Shown here piece by piece: positions 18,607-27,177 of a stretch of 64,000 nucleotides of DNA. Location: positions 69,833-133,832 of the forward strand of contig NZ_BMYT01000007.1 of NCBI RefSeq assembly GCF_014652415.1, read 5' to 3'. Under the pieces are notes generated by a model. That model was not told where the DNA came from. It did not search any database and saw only the letters and a list, made by a program, of their open reading frames with translations. The position numbers and the translations under genes were made by a program. Numbering within the stretch: position 1 is the first letter of the stretch; each line of letters starts with the position of its first letter. This stretch comes from Affinundibacterium macrobrachii (lineage in GTDB: Bacteria > Pseudomonadota > Gammaproteobacteria > Burkholderiales > Burkholderiaceae_D).

Positions 18607-19323
18607 ATGTCCTTAATCTCCCAAAACTTGCAAGTCGTGCATGAGGCAATTGCACTAAGTGCAGCCCGCTATGGCAGGAATCCAACTGAAATTGCTTTAT
18701 TAGCAGTATCCAAAACCTTTGGTGCAGAACATGTGGTGCAAGCATGGCAAGCTGGTCAACGCATGTTCGGTGAAAATTATGTGCAAGAAGGCGTTGATAA
18801 AATTGCCGAAGTACGCCGCTTGTTAGCCGATGATCGTGCCGCAGATCAATTGCTTTGGCATTTTATTGGTCCGATACAAAGTAATAAAACACGTCCTATC
18901 GCCGAGAATTTTTCTTGGGTACATTCGATTGATCGCGAAAAAATTGCAACGCGCTTATCAGAACAACGTCCCGCACATCTTGGTAAGTTACAAGTTTGTT
19001 TGCAGGTGAATATCAGTGGCGAAGCTAGTAAGAGTGGCGTTAGCCCCGATCAATTATTAGCATTAGCAAAGCATGTTGTGCAATTACCTAACTTAAGTCT
19101 GCGCGGGCTAATGTGTGTGCCAGAGGCGAACGAGGATGAAGTGGCTCAGCGGCAAGCGTTTCGTTCTTTAGCCGATCTGCGACAACAATTACAAACGCAA
19201 GGGATTATGCTGGATACATTATCGATGGGCATGAGTGCGGATATGCAAGCAGCGATTGCGGAAGGCAGTACGATGGTAAGAATTGGTAGTGCTATTTTTG
19301 GAAAGAGAAATTATGCAGTCTAA
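18607..19323 (+). CDS. yggS: PLP homeostasis protein (YggS/PROSC family)
   Basis: 238 residues, TIM-barrel PLP-binding protein. The PLP lysine is in ALLAVSKTFGAEHV; also seen are FGENYVQEG, WHFIGPIQSNKT and LSMGMSADMQAAIAEGSTMVRIGSAIFG, the phosphate-binding end. ATG at 18607 is preferred over an in-frame TTG two codons before. Paired with proC as in many bacteria; the genes overlap by 11 bases. Confidence 0.94.
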   Translation: MSLISQNLQVVHEAIALSAARYGRNPTEIALLAVSKTFGAEHVVQAWQAGQRMFGENYVQEGVDKIAEVRRLLADDRAADQLLWHFIGPIQSNKTRPIAENFSWVHSIDREKIATRLSEQRPAHLGKLQVCLQVNISGEASKSGVSPDQLLALAKHVVQLPNLSLRGLMCVPEANEDEVAQRQAFRSLADLRQQLQTQGIMLDTLSMGMSADMQAAIAEGSTMVRIGSAIFGKRNYAV

Positions 19324-20146
19324 TTTGCGTATCGCCTTTATCGGTGGCGGTAACATGGCAGGTGCTTTAATCAGTGGTTTAGTGAAAAAGCTGGCAGCGT
19401 CGACACAAATTCATGTGATCGATTTAAACCCTGAAAGCTTGCAGAATCTAGTCACCGGATATGGTGTCAGTACCAGCCTTGGCATGGAGCAAGCAGATTC
19501 ACATTTACGTGGCGCAGACTTGATCGTGCTTGCGGTGAAACCTCAGCAATTGCACACGGTCGCAGCAAGTTTGTCACCGTATATCCAATCGCAAATCGTA
19601 CTCTCGGTAGCTGCAGGAATACGTGCGGCGGATTTGTCACGTTGGTTAGGTGGTTACCAGAAGATCGTGCGCGCGATGCCGAATACGCCAGCAATGATAG
19701 GCTTGGGGATGAGTGGCCTGTATGCAATGGATGCAGTGAGCGAGTCTGAACGTAATGTGGCACAAAATATTATGCAGGCTGTTGGTGACACTTTATGGGT
19801 TGAGCAAGAGGCGATGATCGATGCCGTGACCGCAGTTTCTGGTAGTGGTCCAGCTTATGTTTTTTATTTCATCGAGGCGATGCAAGAAGCGGCGCAGCAG
19901 CTAGGTTTTGATGCAGCACAGGCACGTCAATTAGCATTAGCGACCTTTCAAGGCGCAGCGCAGTTGGCGCAGCAATCGGATGAATCAGTAAGCATCTTAC
20001 GTGAACGAGTGACTTCTAAAGGTGGTACAACTTATGCTGCTTTATGCAGTATGGATGCGAGCGAAGTGAAGCCAGCGATACATCAAGCGGTGCTGGCAGC
20101 GGCGCAACGTGGCAAAGAATTAGGAGATGAATTTGGACAAAATTAA
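19313..20146 (+). CDS. proC: Pyrroline-5-carboxylate reductase ProC
   Basis: Last step of proline synthesis: NAD(P)H reduction of pyrroline-5-carboxylate. 277 residues from MQSNLRIAFIGGGNMAGALI, which holds the Rossmann glycines. VRAMPNTPAMIGLGMSG and the C-terminal signature region LRERVTSKGGTTYAAL are present. A longer ORF back to 19283 would lie inside yggS; GGAAAGAG just before 19313 decides the start. Coupled to yggS. Confidence 0.95.
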   Translation: MQSNLRIAFIGGGNMAGALISGLVKKLAASTQIHVIDLNPESLQNLVTGYGVSTSLGMEQADSHLRGADLIVLAVKPQQLHTVAASLSPYIQSQIVLSVAAGIRAADLSRWLGGYQKIVRAMPNTPAMIGLGMSGLYAMDAVSESERNVAQNIMQAVGDTLWVEQEAMIDAVTAVSGSGPAYVFYFIEAMQEAAQQLGFDAAQARQLALATFQGAAQLAQQSDESVSILRERVTSKGGTTYAALCSMDASEVKPAIHQAVLAAAQRGKELGDEFGQN

Positions 20147-20173
20147 TTGTTCGCTTAAACAGTTGGTGCGAAG

Positions 20174-20210
20174 AATTCATCAAATAATTCATCAAAATAT
20201 TCATCAGAAT
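20174..20210. repeat. Three 12-13 bp tandem repeats (AATTCATCAAAT)
   Basis: AATTCATCAAAT, AATTCATCAAAAT and ATTCATCAGAAT in a row, filling the gap between proC and the RIO-like gene and ending 11 bases before its start codon. Confidence 0.75.
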
Positions 20211-20221
20211 ATTGACTGCTC

Positions 20222-21073
20222 ATGAAAACACCACAGCGCCTACAAGCTCTCGTCGATGAAGGCATGATAGATGAAGTGCTAAGTCAATTAATGAGCGGCA
20301 AAGAAGCGACGGTATATGTCGTGCGTTGTGGCGATCAAATACGTTGCGCGAAAATGTATAAAGAAGCTGGTCAACGCAGCTTTAAGCAAGCCGCGGCATA
20401 TCAAGAAGGGCGCACCGTAAAAAATAGTCGGCAGGCGCGCGCGATGCAAAAAGGCTCGAAGTATGGCCGGAAGATGCAAGAAGAAGTTTGGCAAAATGCT
20501 GAAGTCGATGCGCTCTACAAATTAGCGGATGCCGGTGTGCGAGTTCCCAAACCGCATATTTGTTTTGAAGGTGTGCTACTGATGGATTTAGTCAGCACCG
20601 AAGATGGGCAAGTCGCACCACGTTTGAACGATGTTAATCTGAGTCATGCGCAAGCCTTGGTTTATCACGAAGAGTTGATTCAACAAGTGGTGTTGATGTT
20701 ATGTGCTGGGATTGTCCATGGCGACTTGTCTGAATTTAATATTCTGTTGAACGAGCAAGGTCCTGTAATTATTGATTTGCCACAAGCAGTGAATGCTGCT
20801 GGCAATATGGGCGCGGCGGCGATGTTGTACCGCGATTTCGATAATCTAAAAAATTACTTTAGTCAGTTCGCACCCGAGCTAGCACTGACTCAATATGGCA
20901 AAGAGATTTGGCAGCTATATGTAGCAGGCTTATTGCGTCCAGATACCGTGTTGACGGGTATTGTTGCGGAAGATAAGCGCCCGGTTGATGTGCATGCGGT
21001 GATTGAAGAAATCGAACTCGCTCGCCTAGAAGCGGAAGCAGAACTGCAAAGACGGTTAATGCAAACGAACTAA
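20222..21073 (+). CDS. RIO1-like serine protein kinase
   Basis: 283 residues. An atypical kinase: phosphate-binding LMSGKEATVYVV, Lys in CAKMYKEAGQRSF, catalytic loop IVHGDLSEFNILL and metal-binding VIIDLPQAV. These match the bacterial RIO family that in bacteria often stands near stress or membrane genes. The cellular target is unknown. No Shine-Dalgarno is evident before the ATG, which follows a repeat-filled spacer. Confidence 0.9.
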   Translation: MKTPQRLQALVDEGMIDEVLSQLMSGKEATVYVVRCGDQIRCAKMYKEAGQRSFKQAAAYQEGRTVKNSRQARAMQKGSKYGRKMQEEVWQNAEVDALYKLADAGVRVPKPHICFEGVLLMDLVSTEDGQVAPRLNDVNLSHAQALVYHEELIQQVVLMLCAGIVHGDLSEFNILLNEQGPVIIDLPQAVNAAGNMGAAAMLYRDFDNLKNYFSQFAPELALTQYGKEIWQLYVAGLLRPDTVLTGIVAEDKRPVDVHAVIEEIELARLEAEAELQRRLMQTN

Positions 21074-21115
21074 ATAGTGAACGCAAAAGCGCAAGACTAT
21101 TTGAATTGAATTTGT

Positions 21116-21556
21116 TTATTGCGATGAAGATTGGCTTGTATTGAGGTCCTTGGTATCGGAGTTACTTGCACTGGATGCCGCGCTACGTGCGCGCCAACTG
21201 CGAATCAAAGGCAATAAGACAGGTGCTAATGTTTGCCACCAGCGCCAAGAGGATAAACCTGTTTTCAATAAAGAGAATGCGCGCTTTGGTTTGACGATGG
21301 TGATTCCAGCGGCGAATATCGCGAGTAAGATGGGTGATGCGCGCAATGCTTTCGCGGTGCGTAGTCCAATTTCAACATAGCGTAAATGATCTTGAATTTG
21401 TGCGCCGTGCCACTGTAATTCCAATCTTTGTAATCGACATTGTGCGAGCAAGATTTGTTTGCGAGCCTGCAATAATTGGGCGCGACTGGGTTTGCTGGAT
21501 TTGGTCGATATGTTCGATTTGTTCGATTTGTTCGATGATGGCGTGAGTAGCGTCAT
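21116..21556 (-). CDS. YqjK-like protein
   Basis: 146 residues if started at 21556 (ATG eight bases after GAAGG and two bases beyond the yqjE-like stop); the ORF reaches 21607 but that would overlap the upstream gene. The N-terminus is low-complexity (NKSNKSNISTKSS), encoded by four 9-bp tandem repeats at 21501-21536. A helical Gln/Arg-rich region then a short hydrophobic stretch (PILLAIFAAGITIV) follow. Assigned by position as third gene after yqjD- and yqjE-like genes and by its YqjK-like helix; similarity is weak. Confidence 0.65.
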   Translation of the reverse strand: MTLLTPSSNKSNKSNISTKSSKPSRAQLLQARKQILLAQCRLQRLELQWHGAQIQDHLRYVEIGLRTAKALRASPILLAIFAAGITIVKPKRAFSLLKTGLSSWRWWQTLAPVLLPLIRSWRARSAASSASNSDTKDLNTSQSSSQ

Positions 21557-21557
21557 G

Positions 21558-22013
21558 CTAGAAGCCTTCATTGTCGACATCACTGTCACGATGCTCACGA
21601 TTGCCACGATTTTTAGGTGCCGACCTGTCGCTACTATCGTCAGGAGTTTTGCTTTGTTGACGTAATACAGCGATATCGTTTTGTAACTCGCCCAAGCTAG
21701 CAGCCAGCAAGCGCGGTTTATTTTTGATCGCTGTTTTCAGATAAAAGAAGATGCCAACACTGGCAAGTGCAAAAATTGTGATTAAGGCACTTAAGGCGAG
21801 TTCTCGATGATTATCCCAAAAAATAATTAAAATCAGCAGTATCAGTAACAGTACCGTGACGATGCCGCAAAAGAGACCGATTAAAGAGAGAATGAAATAA
21901 TTGGCATAGCGCCCGAACTCTTCTTCGATTTCTAATGAGGCGAGTTCAAGACGCGTATGCAAGCTTTCGATCAGGCTCGCACCAAAGCGTGCGATTGAAT
22001 CGGTGAGTGCCAT
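21558..22013 (-). CDS. YqjE-like / phage holin family membrane protein
   Basis: 151 residues with two adjacent transmembrane helices (about 37-60 and 70-92) after an amphipathic N-terminus (DSIARFGASLIESLHTRLELASLEIEEEFGRY), the pattern of the DUF1469/YqjE family. The hydrophilic C-terminal tail is rich in Arg, Asp and Ser. It is an inner-membrane stress-associated protein, in one unit with the DUF883 gene upstream and the YqjK-like gene downstream. Confidence 0.85.
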   Translation of the reverse strand: MALTDSIARFGASLIESLHTRLELASLEIEEEFGRYANYFILSLIGLFCGIVTVLLLILLILIIFWDNHRELALSALITIFALASVGIFFYLKTAIKNKPRLLAASLGELQNDIAVLRQQSKTPDDSSDRSAPKNRGNREHRDSDVDNEGF

Positions 22014-22018
22014 TGGTT

Positions 22019-22330
22019 TTATTTACTTCTGGCGATGAGCAAACCAATCAGCAATCCAACGCCTGCCGCAATACCAGCGGTTTTCCATGGATTGTCATGG
22101 ACATAATCATCTGCCGCATGTGCTGCATCTTTGGTTTTTTTGACGACCACATCTTCGATACGGTCAATTTCTTTGCGCGCGTTTTTCAAACTGCTTTGTA
22201 ACTTATCTTTGGCACTTTGAAATCCATCACCCGCTTGCTGCTCGGAGTTTTTAATTAATTCCTCTGCGTCTTTCAAGATTTGTGTCAATTCACGCATTAG
22301 ATCGGCTTTGTGTTGATCAACAGAATTCAT
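22019..22330 (-). CDS. DUF883 family protein (ElaB/YqjD type)
   Basis: 103 residues: a long amphipathic helix (residues 1-75) then one C-terminal transmembrane segment with the glycine-rich end TAGIAAGVGLLIGLLIARSK, the hallmark of ElaB/YqjD, which bind ribosomes at the membrane in stationary phase in E. coli. AAGGAAA precedes the ATG. First gene of the yqjD-E-K-like unit. Confidence 0.9.
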   Translation of the reverse strand: MNSVDQHKADLMRELTQILKDAEELIKNSEQQAGDGFQSAKDKLQSSLKNARKEIDRIEDVVVKKTKDAAHAADDYVHDNPWKTAGIAAGVGLLIGLLIARSK

Positions 22331-22483
22331 GGCATTTCCTTGTGAGATGAGTTATTACAACCGCATATGACCTAAGCTAAGTCTAGGTCGAAATTGATAC
22401 TTTGCTTTGCGTTAGCGCAAACTCCGCAATGAATGATTAGATTTTTTGCATTGTAGAACAGAATATTGGAAAGTGCTGTTTCA

Positions 22484-23347
22484 TTAAATTAGATAATCCA
22501 AACAGACCCCAGCAAATAAAGCTGCGCCTAGCCAGTTATTATGACGAAATGCCGCGAAGCACGATGCTCGCTCGCGTGATTTGATTAAACTGTAGTGGTA
22601 AATCGCAATCAGCGCTGCAACCACGACACCAGCCATAAATGGCCAACCTAGCTGCCATTGCCAGCCGCACCAAGTTACGATCGCTAATGCTAGAAAATAA
22701 CACAGCATGATGGCAGTAACATCCCACTTGCCAAAAGTAATCGCTGAAGTTTTAATGCCGATTTTTAAATCATCATCTCTATCCACCATTGCATATTCGG
22801 TATCGTAAGCGATCGCCCAAAACACATTCGCAAGCAGTAGCCACCAAGCTTGCACCGGAACTGCATCGTTCACTGCGGCAAATGCCATCGGAATACCAAA
22901 ACCAAAAGCAATGCCTAAGTAGGCTTGTGGGATTGCAAAAAAGCGTTTGAAATACGGATAGGAAGCAGCTACCAATAAGGCGATTACCGATAATTGTTTG
23001 GTGAGTGTATTGAGCGGTAGAATCAATAAGAAAGAGATCAATGCCAGTACACCGGCTACCATCAATGCTTCCCATGATTTGATTTTGCCGCTGGTTAAAG
23101 GACGCTCTGCGGTTCGTTTCACAAATTTATCAAAATCACGGTCAGCATAATCATTGATAGCACAGCCAGCCGAGCGCATTAAGGCAGTGCCAACACAAAA
23201 AATAAGTAAGTGTTGCCATGATGGTTGACCATTAGAGGCAATCCATAACGCGATTAAGGTTGGCCACAGCAACAGCAAAATACCGATAGGCTTATCCAAG
23301 CGAATCAATTTGAAATAGAGTGATAATCGAACGAGCAGCGGATTCAT
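22484..23347 (-). CDS. ubiA: 4-hydroxybenzoate polyprenyltransferase UbiA
   Basis: Attaches the polyprenyl chain to 4-hydroxybenzoate in ubiquinone synthesis, in the inner membrane. About 287 residues with eight to nine membrane helices and both Asp motifs: [20 protein letters not shown] and [12 protein letters not shown]. The start at [20 protein letters not shown] matches the family; an ORF extension to 23380 adds 11 residues, and neither start has a good ribosome binding site. Downstream of oxyR on the same strand, separated by about 170 bases. Confidence 0.95.
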   Translation of the reverse strand: MNPLLVRLSLYFKLIRLDKPIGILLLLWPTLIALWIASNGQPSWQHLLIFCVGTALMRSAGCAINDYADRDFDKFVKRTAERPLTSGKIKSWEALMVAGVLALISFLLILPLNTLTKQLSVIALLVAASYPYFKRFFAIPQAYLGIAFGFGIPMAFAAVNDAVPVQAWWLLLANVFWAIAYDTEYAMVDRDDDLKIGIKTSAITFGKWDVTAIMLCYFLALAIVTWCGWQWQLGWPFMAGVVVAALIAIYHYSLIKSRERASCFAAFRHNNWLGAALFAGVCLDYLI

Positions 23348-23518
23348 GGAGAATGGATGTGCGTGTTGAAACGCTGGCATTATAAAGTGAATCTAGATGA
23401 AGTGAATCTGATCGAGCGCGAATATGCTAATTCAATCAGTAGACGATTGCATCGCTAGTGCGATTGGTAAAGGCAATCCGCACGAGCAAGCATGTTTTAA
23501 ATGTGGGATGTGTGCGAA

Positions 23519-24463
23519 TTATTGCGCGGTCGCTGCTTCGTCTAACATCGTAACGCCAGGTAAATCGCAATTCAGTACAGCTTGTCGGATCGCATCAATC
23601 GCGGCATGGCGAGTAAAGCTTTTGCGCCACGCAATCACAACGCGTCGGTCTGGCGCGCGGTTACTAAACGGCACATAGCGCAGCATGCTGTCGGTAGCAT
23701 GCAGATCGGGGACCGAAGCCATCGGTAATACGGTGATACCGATACCTGAAGCGACCATGTGTCGTATCGTTTCTAATGAAGAACCTTCAAACGTGCGTGC
23801 GATGCCATCACTTGCTGTCGAGAAGCGTGCCATTTCTGGGCAAACTTCTAACACTTGATCACGGAAGCAGTGACCACTGCCCAATAGCAGCATAGTCTCC
23901 GTTTTCAATTCTTCGGCAGAAACCGAACTACGGTTCGCCCAAGGATGATCTTTTGGCATGGCAACGACAAAAGGCTCATCATATAAAGCTTGCACCATTA
24001 ATCCTTGATCTGGCAAAGGCAATGCCATAATGGCAGCATCCAATTCACCTTGCCGCAATAATTCAATCAGTTTGACGGTAAAGTTTTCTTGCAAAATCAG
24101 AGGCATTTGCGGCACTTTATCGATCATGGTTTTTACTAAACCTGGCAATAAGTAGGGCCCGATGGTGTAAATGATGCCAAGACGGAAAGGTCCATTCAAA
24201 GGATCTTTGTTTTGTTTTGCAATTTCTTTAATGACTGCGGTCTGTTCGAGTACACGCTCTGCTTGTGCCACGATTTGTGCGCCTAACGGAGTTGTCGATA
24301 CTTCTGTTCCACCGCGCTCGAAGATCGTCACGCCCAATTCGTCTTCAAGTTTCTTGATCGCCACTGATAATGTTGGCTGCGCGACAAAACAAGCTTCTGC
24401 CGCATGTCCAAAATGTTTTTGGCGGGCTACTGCAACGATATATTTTAATTCGGTGAGCGTCAT
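23519..24463 (-). CDS. oxyR: Hydrogen peroxide sensor OxyR (LysR family)
   Basis: 314 residues: an N-terminal winged helix (TLTELKYIVAVARQKHFGHAAEACFVAQPTL region) and a LysR substrate domain. The redox pair falls exactly at Cys199 and Cys208 (GHCFRDQVLEVCPE), as in E. coli OxyR. It forms a disulfide on peroxide and switches on antioxidant genes. A near-perfect palindrome lies 15 bases before the start and may serve autoregulation. Confidence 0.97.
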   Translation of the reverse strand: MTLTELKYIVAVARQKHFGHAAEACFVAQPTLSVAIKKLEDELGVTIFERGGTEVSTTPLGAQIVAQAERVLEQTAVIKEIAKQNKDPLNGPFRLGIIYTIGPYLLPGLVKTMIDKVPQMPLILQENFTVKLIELLRQGELDAAIMALPLPDQGLMVQALYDEPFVVAMPKDHPWANRSSVSAEELKTETMLLLGSGHCFRDQVLEVCPEMARFSTASDGIARTFEGSSLETIRHMVASGIGITVLPMASVPDLHATDSMLRYVPFSNRAPDRRVVIAWRKSFTRHAAIDAIRQAVLNCDLPGVTMLDEAATAQ

Positions 24464-24477
24464 AACTTGAGTGTGGC

Positions 24478-24499
24478 ACAGACTGAAGCTTTAGTCTGT
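24478..24499. promoter_or_regulatory. Near-perfect 22-bp palindrome before oxyR
   Basis: ACAGACT (24478-24484) and AGTCTGT (24493-24499) flank a GAAGCTTT centre, giving a 22-bp palindrome with two mismatches, 15 bases upstream of the oxyR ATG. It could be an operator or an mRNA hairpin in the leader. Confidence 0.5.
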
Positions 24500-24668
24500 A
24501 GGTACTTTTGCATTTTTTGAGAAAAAATAATAATCCTTGCCTGCTTTCATATTTCCATCAATGATTATCGTGACTTGCTACGTACAAGCTAACTAACTTG
24601 CTGCATTAATCAAGAAAAATGAGCAGGCAGGTTTGCTAGTATTTTACATGAGAGAACTGAATATGACT

Positions 24669-25427
24669 TTACATGCCCTTAAAGCGCCAAGCATAGGTTT
24701 GGCTCACACGTAGTTGTTCGCGATGATTCTTCAATTCGACAAAAATATTCCCCATCTCGTCACGGCGGGCGCGTGCAATCGCGCGTGGATTAACCATGAT
24801 GCTACGGTGGATTTGCCAAAATTGATCCGGAGATAAGCCTTTTTGTAATTCTTTGATCGAGGTACGAATATGGCCTTCATCATCTGCACTAACGACACGG
24901 GTGTAGCGCAGATCCGATTCAAAGAACAAGACATCTTCAATCGAAAATAGCTTGATGGTGCTGCCCGAATTGGCGCTAATCCAACGTATTTTTTCTGCTT
25001 CTTGCGGTTCACGCAAACGCTGATCTAGTGCAGCCATCACTTGAATTAAATCTTGTGGTGTCGTGCCTGCACTCAATTGTTCTTTGATGCGCGAGATCGT
25101 GTGTTGCAGACGTTCTTCAGTAATTGGTTTGAGCAGATAATCAATCGCGCCCAATTTGAAAGCTTCAATTGCGTGATTGTCAAAAGCAGTAGTAAATACC
25201 ACGCGACATTTGCCATCGCTAGCGCGGGCAACATCCAGTCCGCTCAATTCCGGCATGCGGATATCTAAGAACGCGATATTCGGTTGAAATTTAGTGATCG
25301 CATCGAGCGCATCACCACCATCTTCACAAGTGGCAAGGATCTCCAATTCTGGCCAAATCAGTTGCAACATACGCTGCAGATCTGAGCGCTGTAAATCTTC
25401 ATCATCGGCAATAATTGCGGTCGGCAT
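24669..25427 (-). CDS. LytTR-family response regulator
   Basis: 252 residues. Receiver domain (1-120) with IIADDEDLQRSDL, phospho-Asp in NIAFLDIRMPELSG, and Lys in YLLKPI. Then a LytTR DNA-binding domain (about 150-250): IKLFSIEDVLFFESDLRYTRVV, FWQIHRSIMVNPRAIARARRDEMG. AGAGGAA precedes the ATG. Downstream of the histidine kinase gene in the same orientation; the pair faces away from an ABC transporter operon that it may control. Confidence 0.93.
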   Translation of the reverse strand: MPTAIIADDEDLQRSDLQRMLQLIWPELEILATCEDGGDALDAITKFQPNIAFLDIRMPELSGLDVARASDGKCRVVFTTAFDNHAIEAFKLGAIDYLLKPITEERLQHTISRIKEQLSAGTTPQDLIQVMAALDQRLREPQEAEKIRWISANSGSTIKLFSIEDVLFFESDLRYTRVVSADDEGHIRTSIKELQKGLSPDQFWQIHRSIMVNPRAIARARRDEMGNIFVELKNHREQLRVSQTYAWRFKGM

Positions 25428-25502
25428 GCTTATTCCTCTAGTGTGACTTTAGTGGATTTTAAAATTTTTTGGGATTTACTTCGAGCATCGTGTGACGCTT
25501 AC

Positions 25503-26843
25503 TCAAGTTAGATTACTCTGCTCTGAAGTTTGCTCTTCGTAACGACTGAGTGGTAATCGAATGCGAGCTGCAATTCCGCCTTCTTCCCGCATACTTAGTT
25601 CTAGGCTGGCATCGCCCGCGTATAAGTATTTTAAACGTTCGCGAATATTATTTAATCCTATTCCAGAGCCCGACACGCTATGACCAAAACCGACGCCGTT
25701 ATCTTCTACACTTAGGCATAGTTGTTCGTGTTCGACGCTATCGCTGTTTGGCACATGCGTGGTGATTTTGCTGGCTTTTACGCTGATGTGTACCGCTCCT
25801 TTTTTTGGCTCGATACCATGTTTTACGGCGTTTTCTACTAGGCTGATCAGCATTAAAGGAGGAACAGCACAGTTTAATAATTCTGCTGGACATTCCACAC
25901 TAAAACTAAGGCGTGGAATCCGCGTGTGAATAACGCCGAGATAGGCTTTGACCGAATTAAATTGGTTCTCTACCGTGGTTGCCATTAAATTGCCGTCATT
26001 ACGCATCTGTGGAATCGTCGAACGTAAGTAATCAACCAAATGATCGATGATGACTACGCCGCGAGCAGGATCGCTGAGCATTGCCGCGCGCACGCCCGAT
26101 AAAGTATTAAATAAAAAATGCGGTTCGACTTGACTAGCGAGAACCGATAAACGCATTTGTGCTTGATTGCGTTCATTCTTGTATTGATCTAGCTTTTCTT
26201 GGACGCTGGCATTTTCTAATTCTTGTCTTTGCTTGAGGTAGGCTCGAAAATCTAACGCGCCACCCCACCAACTTAAGAGTATTAGCCAGAACAACTTGTT
26301 GGCAAGTTGAGTTTTGTTTTCTTCCTCATCGGTGATAATCAAACCGACTTTTACTTCATCGCTATTCGTGAGCTGTTGAATTTTCTCTTTGGTTTCTGGA
26401 CTGGTTTTCGTAATTTTTTTATCCAAAAAACGATCCGCTGAATCGACAATCAGAAGTGACAGTAAGATACCGAGTGCCAGCGCGCTGACGATACCGACAG
26501 TTTCTGTTTTTTTGCGCCACTGTCTTTTTTTCACTTGGGTAGCGAGCCAGCGCCCAGCCAGTAAATTTACAGCGATACCAATAAATAAAACTAAAAACAT
26601 GAAGTATGGCGTGATCTCGTTGACTGCTGCTGTTTTTTTGTTTGCCACAATGAGAGAAATGACCAACATAATTAGTGCTAAAACACCTAATGCCGGTGCA
26701 AAACTAAGTGCACGATAACGAAACCACGTTTGACTGAATACGGGATAGTGCTGCGCTTTTACAGACCAGCTCCCCAGTTTACTAATTAACTTTTCAGGCA
26801 AGGGTTGATCAGGAGTGGCGGGCGTTCTTTCTAATTTCGACAT
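25503..26843 (-). CDS. LytS-type sensor histidine kinase
   Basis: 446 residues from MSKLERTPATPDQ (26843); the ORF extends to 26897 but nothing supports it, and no clear ribosome binding site is visible for either. Four hydrophobic segments in the first ~220 residues, then a coiled coil (about 205-235), the His_kinase box SQVEPHFLFNTLSGVRA with phospho-His, and an ATPase domain: LVENAVKHGIEP (N box), VEDNGVGFG and GSGIGLNNIRERL. Pairs with the LytTR regulator. The ligand is unknown. Confidence 0.92.
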   Translation of the reverse strand: MSKLERTPATPDQPLPEKLISKLGSWSVKAQHYPVFSQTWFRYRALSFAPALGVLALIMLVISLIVANKKTAAVNEITPYFMFLVLFIGIAVNLLAGRWLATQVKKRQWRKKTETVGIVSALALGILLSLLIVDSADRFLDKKITKTSPETKEKIQQLTNSDEVKVGLIITDEEENKTQLANKLFWLILLSWWGGALDFRAYLKQRQELENASVQEKLDQYKNERNQAQMRLSVLASQVEPHFLFNTLSGVRAAMLSDPARGVVIIDHLVDYLRSTIPQMRNDGNLMATTVENQFNSVKAYLGVIHTRIPRLSFSVECPAELLNCAVPPLMLISLVENAVKHGIEPKKGAVHISVKASKITTHVPNSDSVEHEQLCLSVEDNGVGFGHSVSGSGIGLNNIRERLKYLYAGDASLELSMREEGGIAARIRLPLSRYEEQTSEQSNLT

Positions 26844-27082
26844 AAGAATAGTTCGTAAGTGGAGCGATATAGAACTGGGGCGTAAAGCTAGCTTCAATGT
26901 AGCGAATATGACAGTTTGTTCAGAGTTTTGGTTGTTTTGCGATAGAGCGGATAAATCAAGACATCAGTTTACAGTTTTTCGTCACGAACGCGTGACGAGG
27001 GCGAATTCTTCGTTCATGTCCGATTTTTAGCTTTGGTGACAAGAAATCCGTATTTGATCGCATATTGTGTTCTTGTAGCGGA

Positions 27083-27110
27083 TTGTCATGTATCTTTTGT
27101 ATGGTATGCA
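27083..27110 (+). promoter_or_regulatory. Candidate promoter of the ABC/M1 operon
   Basis: TTGTCA (27083-27088) and TATGCA (27105-27110) with a 16-base spacer: five and four matches to consensus. Confidence 0.45.
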
Positions 27111-27127
27111 CTGATTAAATACGATTG

Positions 27128-27163
27128 AAGTTTTACATTAAGTTTTACATGAAGTCTTACATT
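27128..27163. repeat. Three 12-bp direct repeats in the ABC operon leader
   Basis: AAGTTTTACATT (27128-27139), AAGTTTTACATG (27140-27151), AAGTCTTACATT (27152-27163), end to end, followed at once by the Shine-Dalgarno TTTAGGAG of the ATPase gene. They may be regulator binding sites or a slipped-strand repeat. Confidence 0.85.
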
Positions 27164-27177
27164 TAGGAGCTTACCTC

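Larger units (their letters stand above)
26844..27177. other. Divergent control region between LytS-type kinase and ABC transporter
   Basis: About 330 bases without a gene. It contains an 8-bp inverted repeat TCGTCACG/CGTGACGA (26979-26998) preceded by the direct repeat CAGTTTACAGTTTTT (26965-26979), a promoter candidate at 27083-27110 and three 12-bp repeats at 27128-27163. Confidence 0.6.

Noticed and set aside
23424..23678. ORF with a ferredoxin-like Cys pattern (ACFKCGMCANYC)
   Set aside because: Most of it is antisense to the 3' end of oxyR and has no ribosome binding site; the cysteines are likely chance.
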